A stretch of DNA of 15,436 nt from Parcubacteria group bacterium (GCA_003565105.1 PXDG01000004.1:1-15436); one strand, 5' to 3'. Positions 1 to 6,231 are shown, numbered from the stretch's first letter. A program made the numbers and translations. The notes: a model not told the origin generated them from the letters alone.

Positions 1-335
1 CCTCCATTAGGATCTTGCGGGATTCGAGCCAAATAAGTTGGAATCAGATCTCCATCTAAATCTACACACTCCCCTGCTGGTTCTCCTTCTATACAGACAT
101 CTTGATATGTACTCGTGATATCTGAAGGATAATTTCCGTTATCAATCAGATATTGATCAAGAGCATTTCCAAGGCTATTAATATCACTACTTCTCTCAGT
201 ATTTCGTACTAACGCTAATTGTCTTTGCGGATTAATAGCTACGATTACGATTGCTGCTAAAATTCCTATGGCTGCTATAACCAAGAGGATTTCGAGCAGA
301 GTAAATCCTTTGTGTTGTTTTAATAATTGAGTCAT
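1..335 (-). CDS. Type IV pilin-like / pseudopilin protein, partial (3' end beyond left edge)
   Basis: Reading the minus strand from the ATG at 335 gives 111 residues and no stop before the window edge. The N-terminus has a 10-residue basic leader (MTQLLKQHKG) followed by FTLLEILLVIAAIGILAAIV. This is the class III prepilin signal: cleavage after Gly10, N-methyl-Phe at +1, Glu at +5, and a hydrophobic helix at about residues 11-33. It would be cut by a prepilin peptidase and assembled into a type IV pilus or a type II secretion-like pseudopilus at the membrane. The following part (N-T-E-R-S-S-D-I-N then a Y-x-I-D-N-G-N-Y-P segment, and YLARIPQDP) matches the usual alpha-spine and globular start of GspG/PilA-like proteins. 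Two cysteines (81 and 90) could form a disulfide. It has its own promoter and sits 73 nt after capA. Whether it is a major pilin or a minor one for DNA uptake cannot be told. Confidence 0.9.
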   Translation of the reverse strand, partial: MTQLLKQHKGFTLLEILLVIAAIGILAAIVIVAINPQRQLALVRNTERSSDINSLGNALDQYLIDNGNYPSDITSTYQDVCIEGEPAGECVDLDGDLIPTYLARIPQDPNG

Positions 336-361
336 TGTAATAATACTATTTTTATAGCTTT

Positions 362-372
362 ATTATAGCATA
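362..372 (-). promoter_or_regulatory. Extended -10 promoter for the pilin-like gene
   Basis: On the minus strand TATGCTATAAT reads as an extended -10 (TG, one base, TATAAT; hexamer at 367-362). The -35 position 17 bp upstream (390-385, TCTTAA) is poor, which is common when the TG extension is present. The -10 ends 26 nt before the ATG, giving a leader of about 20 nt. The identical 11-mer lies upstream of glyS. Confidence 0.6.
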
Positions 373-408
373 CTATTATCACATTTAAGAGATATGTATA
401 CATTATTA

Positions 409-1515
409 TTATAGCTGACAACTACCCATTAATTGACTCTCCACAAGACACTCTGCCTGAATACTTGGAGATCTTTCTATTAATTCTTGAATAAAGTCAC
501 CTTTTCTTTCTTGACTCATAGGTTTAGGACGACTCATATCCGACTCGATGGGAAGAATCTCAATCTGCCAATCACTATCTAAGGTTAGATAGACCAAGAG
601 GCCTTCTTGAGTATCTTGAGAAAAATATTGATCGAAAATAGTATTTCCTAAAGAATAAAAAATGGGTACACCATTATATAATTCCACTTCTTGTACTACG
701 TGCGGATGATGACCAATAATGAAATCTGCGCCAGAATCTGCCAAGGTATGGGCAATAGTTTGCTGCTTTTGATTAGAGGTGAGTTGATATTCATCTCCCC
801 AATGAATATTTAGTATAAGTACAGCGTCTGGGTACTGCTCTCGAAACTCCTGTACGAGTGTTTCGGCTTCCGTCAACGAAAAATGTGGTGATACTGCTTC
901 GTTTAGACCAATCCAAACCACTTCTTTCTGATTACCCAAGGTTTCTACTACAACATCTTCAGCGACACTTCTCGATTGATGTCCAAAGTGACTAATTCCT
1001 CCTTGCTCTAAATACTGTTGAGTCTGCTGAAATCCTACTACGCCTTGATCCAAAGTATGATTATTGGCTAAAGTAATGTGCGTAACATTGTTATCATTGA
1101 GGACATCAACAATACGTGCATCAAAGGAAAACTGAGTGGTAAAATCTGGAGTTTGGCGATGATTCGTCACAATTGGCCCTTCCAAATTCATCACCGTGTA
1201 GTCGTGACCTTTATCGAATTCACTCCAGTACGTAAATGGATAGTTGAGTCCATTTCGATTCATCAAGGTTTCTACGTATCGTCCCAGCATTACATCACCA
1301 GTAAACAGAATTGTTGTCGGTTCAAAGATTGGTTCAAAAGATGGAGATTCTTCTAGATTTACACGGTCATCTAGAAGGGGTGAACTCTCATCTGATATAG
1401 GAGCGGTATTTTCTGATGTCTCAGGAAGATTCGGCGGAAGCAGGAAAGCTACCGATAGACCACCGAGGAGTATCAGAGTTACTATAATAATCATCACTTT
1501 TGGTGTGTATTTCAT
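409..1515 (-). CDS. CapA-family (PGA_cap) metallophosphatase-fold protein, membrane-anchored
   Basis: 368 residues. An N-terminal hydrophobic segment (about 7-27) preceded by Lys looks like a signal anchor, followed by a low-complexity Ser/Glu/Pro-rich linker (about 30-66). The rest is a CapA/PGA_cap domain related to calcineurin-like phosphoesterases: GDVMLGR (73-79), NLEGP (110-114), ANNHTLDQG (150-158), HWGDEY (238-243), GHHPHV (268-273) and YSLGN (287-291). These hold the usual metal-binding Asp, Asn and His residues. CapA is needed for poly-gamma-glutamate capsule production in Bacillus, but many family members lie outside capsule loci and their substrate is unknown. No capBC genes are seen here. 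It is the last gene of the glyS-rnhB-dprA-capA run, 3 nt after dprA, so it is probably co-transcribed. The annotation of domain is secure; the role in polymer synthesis is not. Confidence 0.88.
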   Translation of the reverse strand: MKYTPKVMIIIVTLILLGGLSVAFLLPPNLPETSENTAPISDESSPLLDDRVNLEESPSFEPIFEPTTILFTGDVMLGRYVETLMNRNGLNYPFTYWSEFDKGHDYTVMNLEGPIVTNHRQTPDFTTQFSFDARIVDVLNDNNVTHITLANNHTLDQGVVGFQQTQQYLEQGGISHFGHQSRSVAEDVVVETLGNQKEVVWIGLNEAVSPHFSLTEAETLVQEFREQYPDAVLILNIHWGDEYQLTSNQKQQTIAHTLADSGADFIIGHHPHVVQEVELYNGVPIFYSLGNTIFDQYFSQDTQEGLLVYLTLDSDWQIEILPIESDMSRPKPMSQERKGDFIQELIERSPSIQAECLVESQLMGSCQL

Positions 1516-1518
1516 ATA

Positions 1519-2619
1519 TTACTCAGTTATACGTACAGATAAATGATATTCTCCTTGACTATCCTGCTTGAGCACATCGGTAAGTTCGAGTAAGGAGACA
1601 CTGGTCATCAGATCGGTCAAATCAACCTGGAGAGCTTCACTTATTTGCCCTAATGTAGCACTCTGTTCTGTTAAATATTCAATAACCCGCTGCTGTTCAG
1701 GAGGAAATTCTTGAAGATACCGTTGCTCTAGGGTAATATCCACATTATAAATCTTGAGAACATCCTCAGCTTCGGTAACCAAGTAGGCACCTTGCTTTAT
1801 CAAATGGTTGGTGCCTTCAGAAGATTTCTGATTTGCATTTCCTGGTAAGGCAAAAATGTCTTTATTTTGTTCTAAGCCAAAGTCTACGGTAATCATCGTA
1901 CCACTTTTTATCGGGGCTTCAATCACTAATATGCCTTGAGAAATACCAGAAACAATCCGATTCCTTTGAGGAAAGAACTCTTTGCGAGGTTTCATCAATG
2001 GAGGAAATTCTGAGAGTAATGCGCCTCCCGTGGCTAATATTCTTTGGGCTAAGTGATAATTTTGCTTGGGATACAAAACCGTATCATCCAGGCCACCACC
2101 AAGAACCGCTACAGTCTTTCCTCCTGACTCAAGACACCCTTGATGAGCGATACTGTCAATTCCTAAAGCCATCCCACTGACAATAGTCATTCCTGCTTTA
2201 CCTAATTCAGCAGCTAACTGATAACACATATGTTCACCGTAGGTTGAGAATTTACGCGTCCCAATAATGGCTAGTGTATGACTCAGCCCTTGAAGACTTC
2301 CTCTCAGATACAAGACTACTGGCGGACGATGAATATGGCGAAGCTGTGTTGGGTAATCAGCATCATCTAAAGTAATAATTTGAATATCTGAGGAGGTAAA
2401 ATAATGTTCTTCTTTGCTCCAAAACTTCTGATGATTTACCTTAACATATTCTTGGTATAAGGTCTTCCCTCTTTTAGGACCAAACAGTTCTTCAAAGTCA
2501 GTCAGTGTTGCAGAGTTCCAGAGAGTAGTGGGATCTCTTTCATTAATCTTGGAAAGAGCTACTACCCCAAATTTTGGGAGACTGGTAAAACAATGAAGAG
2601 CAAGATGTCGTGGATTCAT
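1519..2619 (-). CDS. dprA: DNA processing protein DprA (DNA-protecting, RecA loader)
   Basis: 366 residues. DprA binds incoming single-stranded DNA and loads RecA on it during natural transformation. The Rossmann-like core shows GTRKFSTYG (120-128), SGMALGIDSIAHQG (148-161), VLGGGLD (172-178), FFPQRNRIVSGIS (215-227) and KSGTM (238-242), the standard DprA/Smf signature. Residues 1-100 form the N-terminal helical (SAM/HhH-like) extension, and residues about 305-365 look like the C-terminal winged-helix domain, so the protein is full-length. The ATG at 2619 overlaps the rnhB stop as ATGA, which supports this start and suggests translational coupling. The rnhB-dprA pairing is common in bacteria. 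Together with a type IV pilin-like gene nearby it fits DNA uptake, but no other competence genes are in the window. Confidence 0.95.
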   Translation of the reverse strand: MNPRHLALHCFTSLPKFGVVALSKINERDPTTLWNSATLTDFEELFGPKRGKTLYQEYVKVNHQKFWSKEEHYFTSSDIQIITLDDADYPTQLRHIHRPPVVLYLRGSLQGLSHTLAIIGTRKFSTYGEHMCYQLAAELGKAGMTIVSGMALGIDSIAHQGCLESGGKTVAVLGGGLDDTVLYPKQNYHLAQRILATGGALLSEFPPLMKPRKEFFPQRNRIVSGISQGILVIEAPIKSGTMITVDFGLEQNKDIFALPGNANQKSSEGTNHLIKQGAYLVTEAEDVLKIYNVDITLEQRYLQEFPPEQQRVIEYLTEQSATLGQISEALQVDLTDLMTSVSLLELTDVLKQDSQGEYHLSVRITE

Positions 2620-3263
2620 ACAATAATTTTAGTACAAAAACTTTTACGATGAAGTGCCGAGAGTCCATAGGTTCGAATTGCCTCTTGATGAAGCTTGGTC
2701 CCATACCCTTTGTGTCGCTCAAACTGATATTCAGGGTACTGCGAGGCTTGTTGATACATCCAAGTATCTCGAGTCACTTTAGCATAAACAGAAGCCAAAG
2801 CAATGGTCCAGTGAGTGTTATCTCCTTTGGTTACGGGGATTATTGGGTACAGATCATCGGGATAGACAATATTCCCATCAATTAAAATTACCACACTTGC
2901 TTCTGGAGGAATCTGGGCTAGACATTGTTCAACGGACTCTTGCCAAGCTAATTTCGTAGCTTCAAGAATATTCATTTGATCAATCATTGAGGCTGACACG
3001 GCATAGGAACCAAGAATAATTCCTTCATTCATCTGATCTTTGATGGCATTACGACGTTTTTCGGTGACTTTTTTGGAGTCACGAACATGAAAAAAGGGAT
3101 GCTCTTTCGGATAATCTTGGAGTAAATCCTCTCGAGTCATAGCAACTGCAGCCGCCACTACAGGACCTGCTAACGGACCGCGGCCTGCCTCGTCAACACC
3201 AATAAGATAATCTGCTTGATATTCAATTAGTATTTGTTGGTCATTTGTTTGAAGATGAGTCAT
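2616..3263 (-). CDS. rnhB: Ribonuclease HII
   Basis: 215 residues. RNase HII nicks 5' of ribonucleotides embedded in DNA and starts ribonucleotide excision repair; it also acts on RNA primers. GVDEAGRGPLAGPV (22-35) carries the first two acidic catalytic residues (Asp24, Glu25) and the GRG substrate-recognition motif. Asp129 lies in ILIDGN and Asp148 in KGD, giving the complete D-E-D-D set. DSKK (62-65), ASVYAKVTRD (157-166) and the C-terminal GYGT-H-HR-SF block are also present. Length is normal for the family. It ends in TGA within a 4-nt ATGA overlap with dprA, the only TGA stop in the window, and starts 18 nt after glyS. No Shine-Dalgarno sequence precedes the ATG. The segment THWTIALASVY before AKVTRD departs a little from the usual S-I-A-A-A-S-I form. 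Confidence 0.95.
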   Translation of the reverse strand: MTHLQTNDQQILIEYQADYLIGVDEAGRGPLAGPVVAAAVAMTREDLLQDYPKEHPFFHVRDSKKVTEKRRNAIKDQMNEGIILGSYAVSASMIDQMNILEATKLAWQESVEQCLAQIPPEASVVILIDGNIVYPDDLYPIIPVTKGDNTHWTIALASVYAKVTRDTWMYQQASQYPEYQFERHKGYGTKLHQEAIRTYGLSALHRKSFCTKIIV

Positions 3264-3281
3264 ACAGAAAAACCAATTTAT

Positions 3282-4688
3282 TTAGCTCAAAATATACTTA
3301 TCAAGCTCCGTAAAAGCAATTCGTCCATTCTCACCCACTTGTTCCATTGTATCTCGATTACGAAGTGTTACAGTACCATCTTCAAGCGTTTGATAATCTA
3401 CTGTCACACACCACGGAGTTCCAATCTCATCTTGACGACGATATCTCTTTCCAATGGATCCTGACTTATCATAGGTTACAGATATTCCTTTTACTCGAAG
3501 TTCTTGCGCAAAGCTTTCTGCTTGTTCGGCGAGTCCATCTTTCTTCATCAATGGTAAGATAGCCACTCGATACGGAGCAATGTCATATGGTAACTTCAGA
3601 AGAATACGCGAGTCTCCATTCCCGAGATCTTCTTCGGTGTAGGCCTCTAATAAGACTGCCATAACCAACCGCTCGACTCCTACAGAAGGCTCTATCACGT
3701 GAGGAATGTATTTTTGGTTCGTCTGAGGATCCTGATAAGAAAGGTCTTTTCCTGAGGTTTGCGCGTGCTGAGACAAATCAAAGTCTGTGCGATAAGCAAG
3801 CCCTGAGAGTTCTTTAGTTCCAAAAGGATATTTATACTCCCAATCAACAGTTCGCTTGGAGTAATGAGATAATTTCTCAGTAACGTGATCTTTGGCCACT
3901 AAATTTTCCTCTGATATCCCCATTTTATCAATATAAAAGCTTCGTTGCAGCTCTAACCACTGTTCAAAAATGGTATTCCAATCTTCATCATTTTCGGGAG
4001 GGGCAATAAAGTACTCAATCTCCATTTGTTCAAATTCGACAATGCGATACATAAAGTTTCCTGGAGTAATTTCATTTCGAAAGGCTTTTCCAATTTGAGC
4101 AATACCAAAGGGAACTTGAGCTCGTTCACTCTGAACTACTGATTTAAACTGTACAAATATTCCTTGAGCAGTCTCTGGACGAAGATAAATCTTTTGACTA
4201 GGATCATTGCCAATCTTGTCTCGATTGGTTTCAAACATCATATTCATATATCGAGCCTCGGTCCAATCTCCTGCTTCACCAGTTATTGGATTTTTGAGTT
4301 TGTTGGAACGAATAATTTCGGTAATTTCTTCGGGTGAACGACCTTCAACATCAATATCCAGCTGATCTTCAATCAAATGATCGGCTCGGAATCGATGCTT
4401 ACTTTTTTTATCATCTACCATACAATCCGCAAAGGTAGAGGTATGTCCACTCGCCTCCCAGACTTTAGAGTTCATAAAAATATCTGAGTCAAGCTCGTAC
4501 ATATCTGACCGAGACAATACAAAATGATTCCGCCAGGCTTCCTTGATATTATTCTTTAATAAAACACCTTTTGGCCCAAAATCCCAAGTATTTGCGAGGC
4601 CTCCATAAATCTCAGAGCCTTGATACACAAACCCTGTTCGGGCTGTAAATTTCATAAGTGTATCAAGCGTATCTTTGGTGTGAGACAT
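3282..4688 (-). CDS. glyS: Glycyl-tRNA synthetase, single-chain homodimeric (alpha2) type
   Basis: 468 residues. It joins glycine to tRNA-Gly using ATP. The N-terminal part (FTARTGFVYQGSEIYGGLAN, 14-33, then WDFGPKGVLLKNN) is typical of the class II homodimeric GlyRS found in Gram-positives, Thermus, archaea and eukaryotes, rather than the alpha2beta2 GlyQ/GlyS enzyme. LRPETAQGIF (169-178), motif 2 GKAFRNE (200-206) and motif 3 SVGVERLVMA (335-344) form the catalytic core. Residues about 374-468 are the HGTP anticodon-binding domain. Length is close to other short bacterial members. The gene heads the glyS-rnhB-dprA-capA run and has its own extended -10 promoter; the leader is only about 20 nt, so no T-box riboswitch fits. 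A weak GAAG upstream of the ATG is the nearest thing to a ribosome binding site in the window. Confidence 0.96.
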   Translation of the reverse strand: MSHTKDTLDTLMKFTARTGFVYQGSEIYGGLANTWDFGPKGVLLKNNIKEAWRNHFVLSRSDMYELDSDIFMNSKVWEASGHTSTFADCMVDDKKSKHRFRADHLIEDQLDIDVEGRSPEEITEIIRSNKLKNPITGEAGDWTEARYMNMMFETNRDKIGNDPSQKIYLRPETAQGIFVQFKSVVQSERAQVPFGIAQIGKAFRNEITPGNFMYRIVEFEQMEIEYFIAPPENDEDWNTIFEQWLELQRSFYIDKMGISEENLVAKDHVTEKLSHYSKRTVDWEYKYPFGTKELSGLAYRTDFDLSQHAQTSGKDLSYQDPQTNQKYIPHVIEPSVGVERLVMAVLLEAYTEEDLGNGDSRILLKLPYDIAPYRVAILPLMKKDGLAEQAESFAQELRVKGISVTYDKSGSIGKRYRRQDEIGTPWCVTVDYQTLEDGTVTLRNRDTMEQVGENGRIAFTELDKYILS

Positions 4689-4715
4689 ATCTTCGTATTA
4701 ATGAGTATGGTTTGT

Positions 4716-4744
4716 ATTATAGCATATAGAGATGAATTCGTCAT
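4716..4744 (-). promoter_or_regulatory. Promoter of the glyS-rnhB-dprA-capA operon
   Basis: Minus strand: -35 ATGACG (4744-4739, four of six to consensus), 17-bp spacer, then TGC-TATAAT (-10 at 4721-4716) with the TG extension. The -10 ends 27 nt before the glyS ATG. Confidence 0.65.
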
Positions 4745-4755
4745 TCTATTGTTCT

Positions 4756-4782
4756 GGTTTTACCCGAGCACTGAATAAAACC
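4756..4782 (-). terminator. Possible weak terminator hairpin after the AlbA_2 gene
   Basis: GGTTTTA (4756-4762) and TAAAACC (4776-4782) form a 7-bp inverted repeat with a 13-nt loop, located 37 nt past the AlbA_2 stop and just before the glyS promoter. The stem is AT-rich and lacks a clear U-tract, so this is a weak call. Confidence 0.25.
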
Positions 4783-4818
4783 CTGTATTTAGTAACATTT
4801 TGAGCTGACAAGCATTCT

Positions 4819-5379
4819 TTATAGACCCCAATCATCATCAGGGGTATGGTCAAGGATTTCTTCAATAGAAGTTAATAATTCCGCTTTTTTCTTCTTTACT
4901 GCTAAATCAATCAAAACTCTCATCTGAGAGGCTCGTTGTACCAACATAGAGCTAGCATTGTGCCGTATATACACACCTCCTGCACGGAGAACACCTTCGT
5001 ACTCGTGTTTACAAATACACGGAATTTCAGAGAATTCAGCGACTTCGATAATCAGAAGATTAACTCCTTGACAGACAGCTGTCATTACATGGTATTGAGG
5101 TGCGGGATCAATATATCCTGCAATATAATGATCGACGGGGGTTCGATCAAAACTCCGAATATCCTCTTCTGAGACACCGACAACTTCTTTACTATCAGAT
5201 ACTCCAAAGATGAGTAATCCTCCATTTGGGGTATTGGACATTGCTGCCAAATGCTTAGCAAATTTAGTTTTATGATAATCTTTAAAGGTGTGCCAATTGA
5301 ATCCTCGCTTAAAATCAACGTTGTTTGTTTCAAATTCTTGCTTAAGAATCGTATCAAGAAGCTCTGGGGTGTATTTCAT
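4819..5379 (-). CDS. Small stand-alone AlbA_2 (Schlafen AlbA-type) domain protein
   Basis: 186 residues, cytosolic, no signal or membrane segment. The pattern E-T-N-N-V-D-F-K (17-24), AMSNTPNGGLLIFGVSD (46-62) and GGVYIRHNASSMLVQRASQM (134-153) is that of the AlbA_2 domain (also called Schlafen AlbA_2 or divergent AAA-4). The domain fills most of the protein (about 10-150); a Lys-rich stretch (162-166) and acidic tail (180-183) follow. In many bacteria this domain is fused to helicase or HTH parts; here it is alone. In mammalian SLFN11 and SLFN13 the fold is a tRNA nuclease with three acidic residues. Glu17, Asp22 and Asp62 sit at similar spacing, so nuclease activity is possible but unproven. 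It is monocistronic, between the tRNA-Leu region and the glyS operon. The start is supported by a promoter 25 nt upstream. Confidence 0.82.
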   Translation of the reverse strand: MKYTPELLDTILKQEFETNNVDFKRGFNWHTFKDYHKTKFAKHLAAMSNTPNGGLLIFGVSDSKEVVGVSEEDIRSFDRTPVDHYIAGYIDPAPQYHVMTAVCQGVNLLIIEVAEFSEIPCICKHEYEGVLRAGGVYIRHNASSMLVQRASQMRVLIDLAVKKKKAELLTSIEEILDHTPDDDWGL

Positions 5380-5404
5380 AAATAGGTTTATATTATCTGT
5401 TTTT

Positions 5405-5433
5405 AGTATATCAAAAAAGAATCATTTTTTCTA
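5405..5433 (-). promoter_or_regulatory. Promoter of the AlbA_2 gene (minus-facing half of a back-to-back pair)
   Basis: Minus strand: -35 TAGAAA (5433-5428, four of six), 17-bp spacer, TGA-TATACT (-10 at 5410-5405) with TG extension. The -10 ends 25 nt before the ATG at 5379, matching the spacing of the pilin (26) and glyS (27) promoters. An alternative TTGATA(5414-5409)/TATAAA(5392-5387) pair would give an almost leaderless mRNA. Confidence 0.5.
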
Positions 5434-5456
5434 TTTTAAATATTCTATGCTATCAT
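5428..5456 (+). promoter_or_regulatory. Possible plus-facing promoter sharing its -35 position with the AlbA_2 promoter
   Basis: Plus strand: TTTCTA (5428-5433, three of six), 17 bp, TGC-TATCAT (-10 at 5451-5456). The 8-mer TATGCTAT is shared with the pilin and glyS promoters. The -35 is the same six base pairs as the AlbA_2 -35 read on the other strand. The -35 is weak, so the call rests on the extended -10 and the symmetry. Confidence 0.35.
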
Positions 5457-5462
5457 TACAAT

Positions 5463-5663
5463 CTCAAAAGAGGTCTATTACAAAAGTCTTTGTTAAGGAG
5501 CCCCCAAAACTACTCAATTCTTTCAGATTCCCCCTAACTCGTCTCGGATACCTACGATTTCTGATGTTCGAAAACTCTCTTTTCTCTCTACCTTCCTGCA
5601 ATCCTTTTCTGTTTAAGTCCTTCTCGTGCAAGAAAGACCCCCTTACGGGAGTCTTTCTTTTTT
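5463..5663 (+). ncRNA. Candidate plus-strand small RNA of about 200 nt ending in a tRNA-Leu 3'-end mimic
   Basis: This is the gene-free stretch between the AlbA_2 gene and tRNA-Leu. A plus-facing promoter-like element precedes it, and a hairpin followed by six T on the plus strand closes it. Just before that hairpin (5611-5630) it carries 20 nt nearly identical to the 3' end of tRNA-Leu. The body is pyrimidine-rich (for example 5575-5597 is almost pure C/T) and I see only small local hairpins, such as ACAAA-AGTC-TTTGT at 5480-5493. Open frames cross it on both strands, but the minus-strand one uses AGA/AGG for arginine, unlike the neighbouring genes that favour CGA, and starts inside the tRNA. 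I therefore see no protein here. It matches no RNA family I know (no SRP, tmRNA or RNase P core found). Confidence 0.25.
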
Positions 5664-5685
5664 GTGCACGAGAGAGGACTTGAAC
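5611..5685. repeat. Inverted partial copy of the tRNA-Leu 3' end flanking the terminator
   Basis: Plus-strand GTTTAAGTCCTTCTCGTGCA (5611-5630) matches the last 21 nt of tRNA-Leu (GTTCAAGTCC then TCTCTCGTGCA, minus strand, 5685-5665) with one C/T change and one missing base. The two copies face each other across the terminator hairpin. The copy has the 3' strand of the T-arm and acceptor but no matching 5' strands, so it is not a tRNA. Confidence 0.85.
5630..5663. terminator. Terminator hairpin, apparently bidirectional
   Basis: AAGAAAGAC (5630-5638) pairs with GTCTTTCTT (5651-5659), continued by CCC/GGG across a C-A mismatch around a TTAC loop. On the plus strand it is followed by T-rich sequence with six consecutive T (5658-5663). 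On the minus strand the GC core is followed by TCTTTCTT. It begins directly after the 3' end of tRNA-Leu and should end the tRNA-rplS operon. Confidence 0.75.
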
Positions 5686-5754
5686 CTCCACGCTACTTAT
5701 TATTTTCGCACAAGCCCCTCATGCTTGCGTGTCTACCAATTCCACCACTCGTGC
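5665..5754 (-). tRNA. tRNA-Leu (anticodon GAG)
   Basis: 90 nt. The acceptor stem GCACGAG pairs with CTCGTGC, discriminator A at 5665. The anticodon stem CAAGC/GCTTG holds the loop ATGAGGG with GAG at 5720-5718, reading CUC/CUU. A long variable region (21 nt) marks a type II tRNA, and the D-loop contains GGTAGAC as in tRNA-Leu. The T-arm is GGAGG-TTCAAGT-CCTCT. CCA is not encoded (ACAA follows). It lies 20 nt after rplS and is probably cut from the same transcript. Confidence 0.95.
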
Positions 5755-5774
5755 ATTTGCAAGACTACTAAGAG

Positions 5775-6125
5775 TTACTTAGTAGCGGTTGCGGTAGGTT
5801 TCTTTGCTTTCTCTTTGAGCCGGTATTTCTTTCCAACAGCAGTTCGCAAGTAATACAATTTTGCTCGTCTGACTTTGTTTCTCTTAACAATCTCTAATTT
5901 CGCAATATTCTTTGAGTATACGGGAAAGATTCTTTCTACTCCAATACCCATAGATACTTTTCGTACTGTAAAAGTTGCAGAAGGATCTGTATCTTTATGC
6001 TTTGCAATAATTGTCCCTTCAAAAATCTGAATTCGCTCTTTTGCTCCTTCGATAACTTTTTGATGAACTTTTACTGTATCTCCAACTTGGATAGTTTCAA
6101 ATGGATATTCGAATTGTTCTGCCAT
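5775..6125 (-). CDS. rplS: 50S ribosomal protein bL19
   Basis: 116 residues, the normal length. bL19 sits at the 30S-50S interface. The diagnostic blocks are GDTVKVHQKVIEGAKERIQI (16-35), a short F-E-G-T-I-I stretch, TFTVRKVSMGIGVERIFPVY (51-70) and KVRRAKLYYLR (84-94), with a basic C-terminal tail ending KPTATATK. The gene lies inside a tRNA transcription unit: tRNA-Val is 27 nt upstream and tRNA-Leu 20 nt downstream, with no terminator or clear promoter between them. In many bacteria rplS follows rpsP-rimM-trmD; that cluster is absent here. No Shine-Dalgarno sequence precedes the ATG. Confidence 0.97.
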   Translation of the reverse strand: MAEQFEYPFETIQVGDTVKVHQKVIEGAKERIQIFEGTIIAKHKDTDPSATFTVRKVSMGIGVERIFPVYSKNIAKLEIVKRNKVRRAKLYYLRTAVGKKYRLKEKAKKPTATATK

Positions 6126-6152
6126 AGTACGCTTATTAAGTATCTAATTCGG

Positions 6153-6227
6153 TGGGCGATGTAGGATTCGAACCTACGACCCCCTCGGTGTAAACGAGGT
6201 GCTCTAAACCAACTGAGCTAATCGCCC
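6153..6227 (-). tRNA. tRNA-Val (anticodon TAC)
   Basis: 75 nt. Acceptor GGGCGAT/ATCGCCC, D-stem GCTC/GAGC, anticodon stem CCTCG/CGAGG around TTTACAC (anticodon TAC), T-arm GTAGG-TTCGAAT-CCTAC, discriminator A. The next bases are CCG, so CCA is not fully encoded. Confidence 0.96.
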
Positions 6228-6231
6228 TGAG

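Noticed and set aside
1244..1546. Plus-strand frames antisense to capA, rpoB and rpoC
   Set aside because: They mirror highly conserved minus-strand genes and show no family signature or start signals.
4689..4818. Possible T-box riboswitch before glyS
   Set aside because: The predicted leader is about 20 nt and there is no T-box sequence or specifier stem.
1495..5379. capA and the AlbA_2 gene both begin MKYTP with similar DNA
   Set aside because: The match is only about 14 nt, the proteins are unrelated, and low-complexity Lys/Tyr/Thr starts are common.
5448..5683. A plus-strand frame through the same region that ends inside tRNA-Leu
   Set aside because: It crosses the terminator and the antisense of a tRNA, and its composition follows the pyrimidine bias of the strand.
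5464..5691. A 75-codon minus-strand frame (MEVQVLSRAQ...) after tRNA-Leu
   Set aside because: It starts inside the T-arm of tRNA-Leu, runs through the terminator, and uses AGA/AGG arginine codons unlike the real genes.
5665..5754. Integration (att) site of a mobile element at tRNA-Leu
   Set aside because: The 3'-end copy is inverted and only about 35 nt away, and no integrase or phage-like gene is present.
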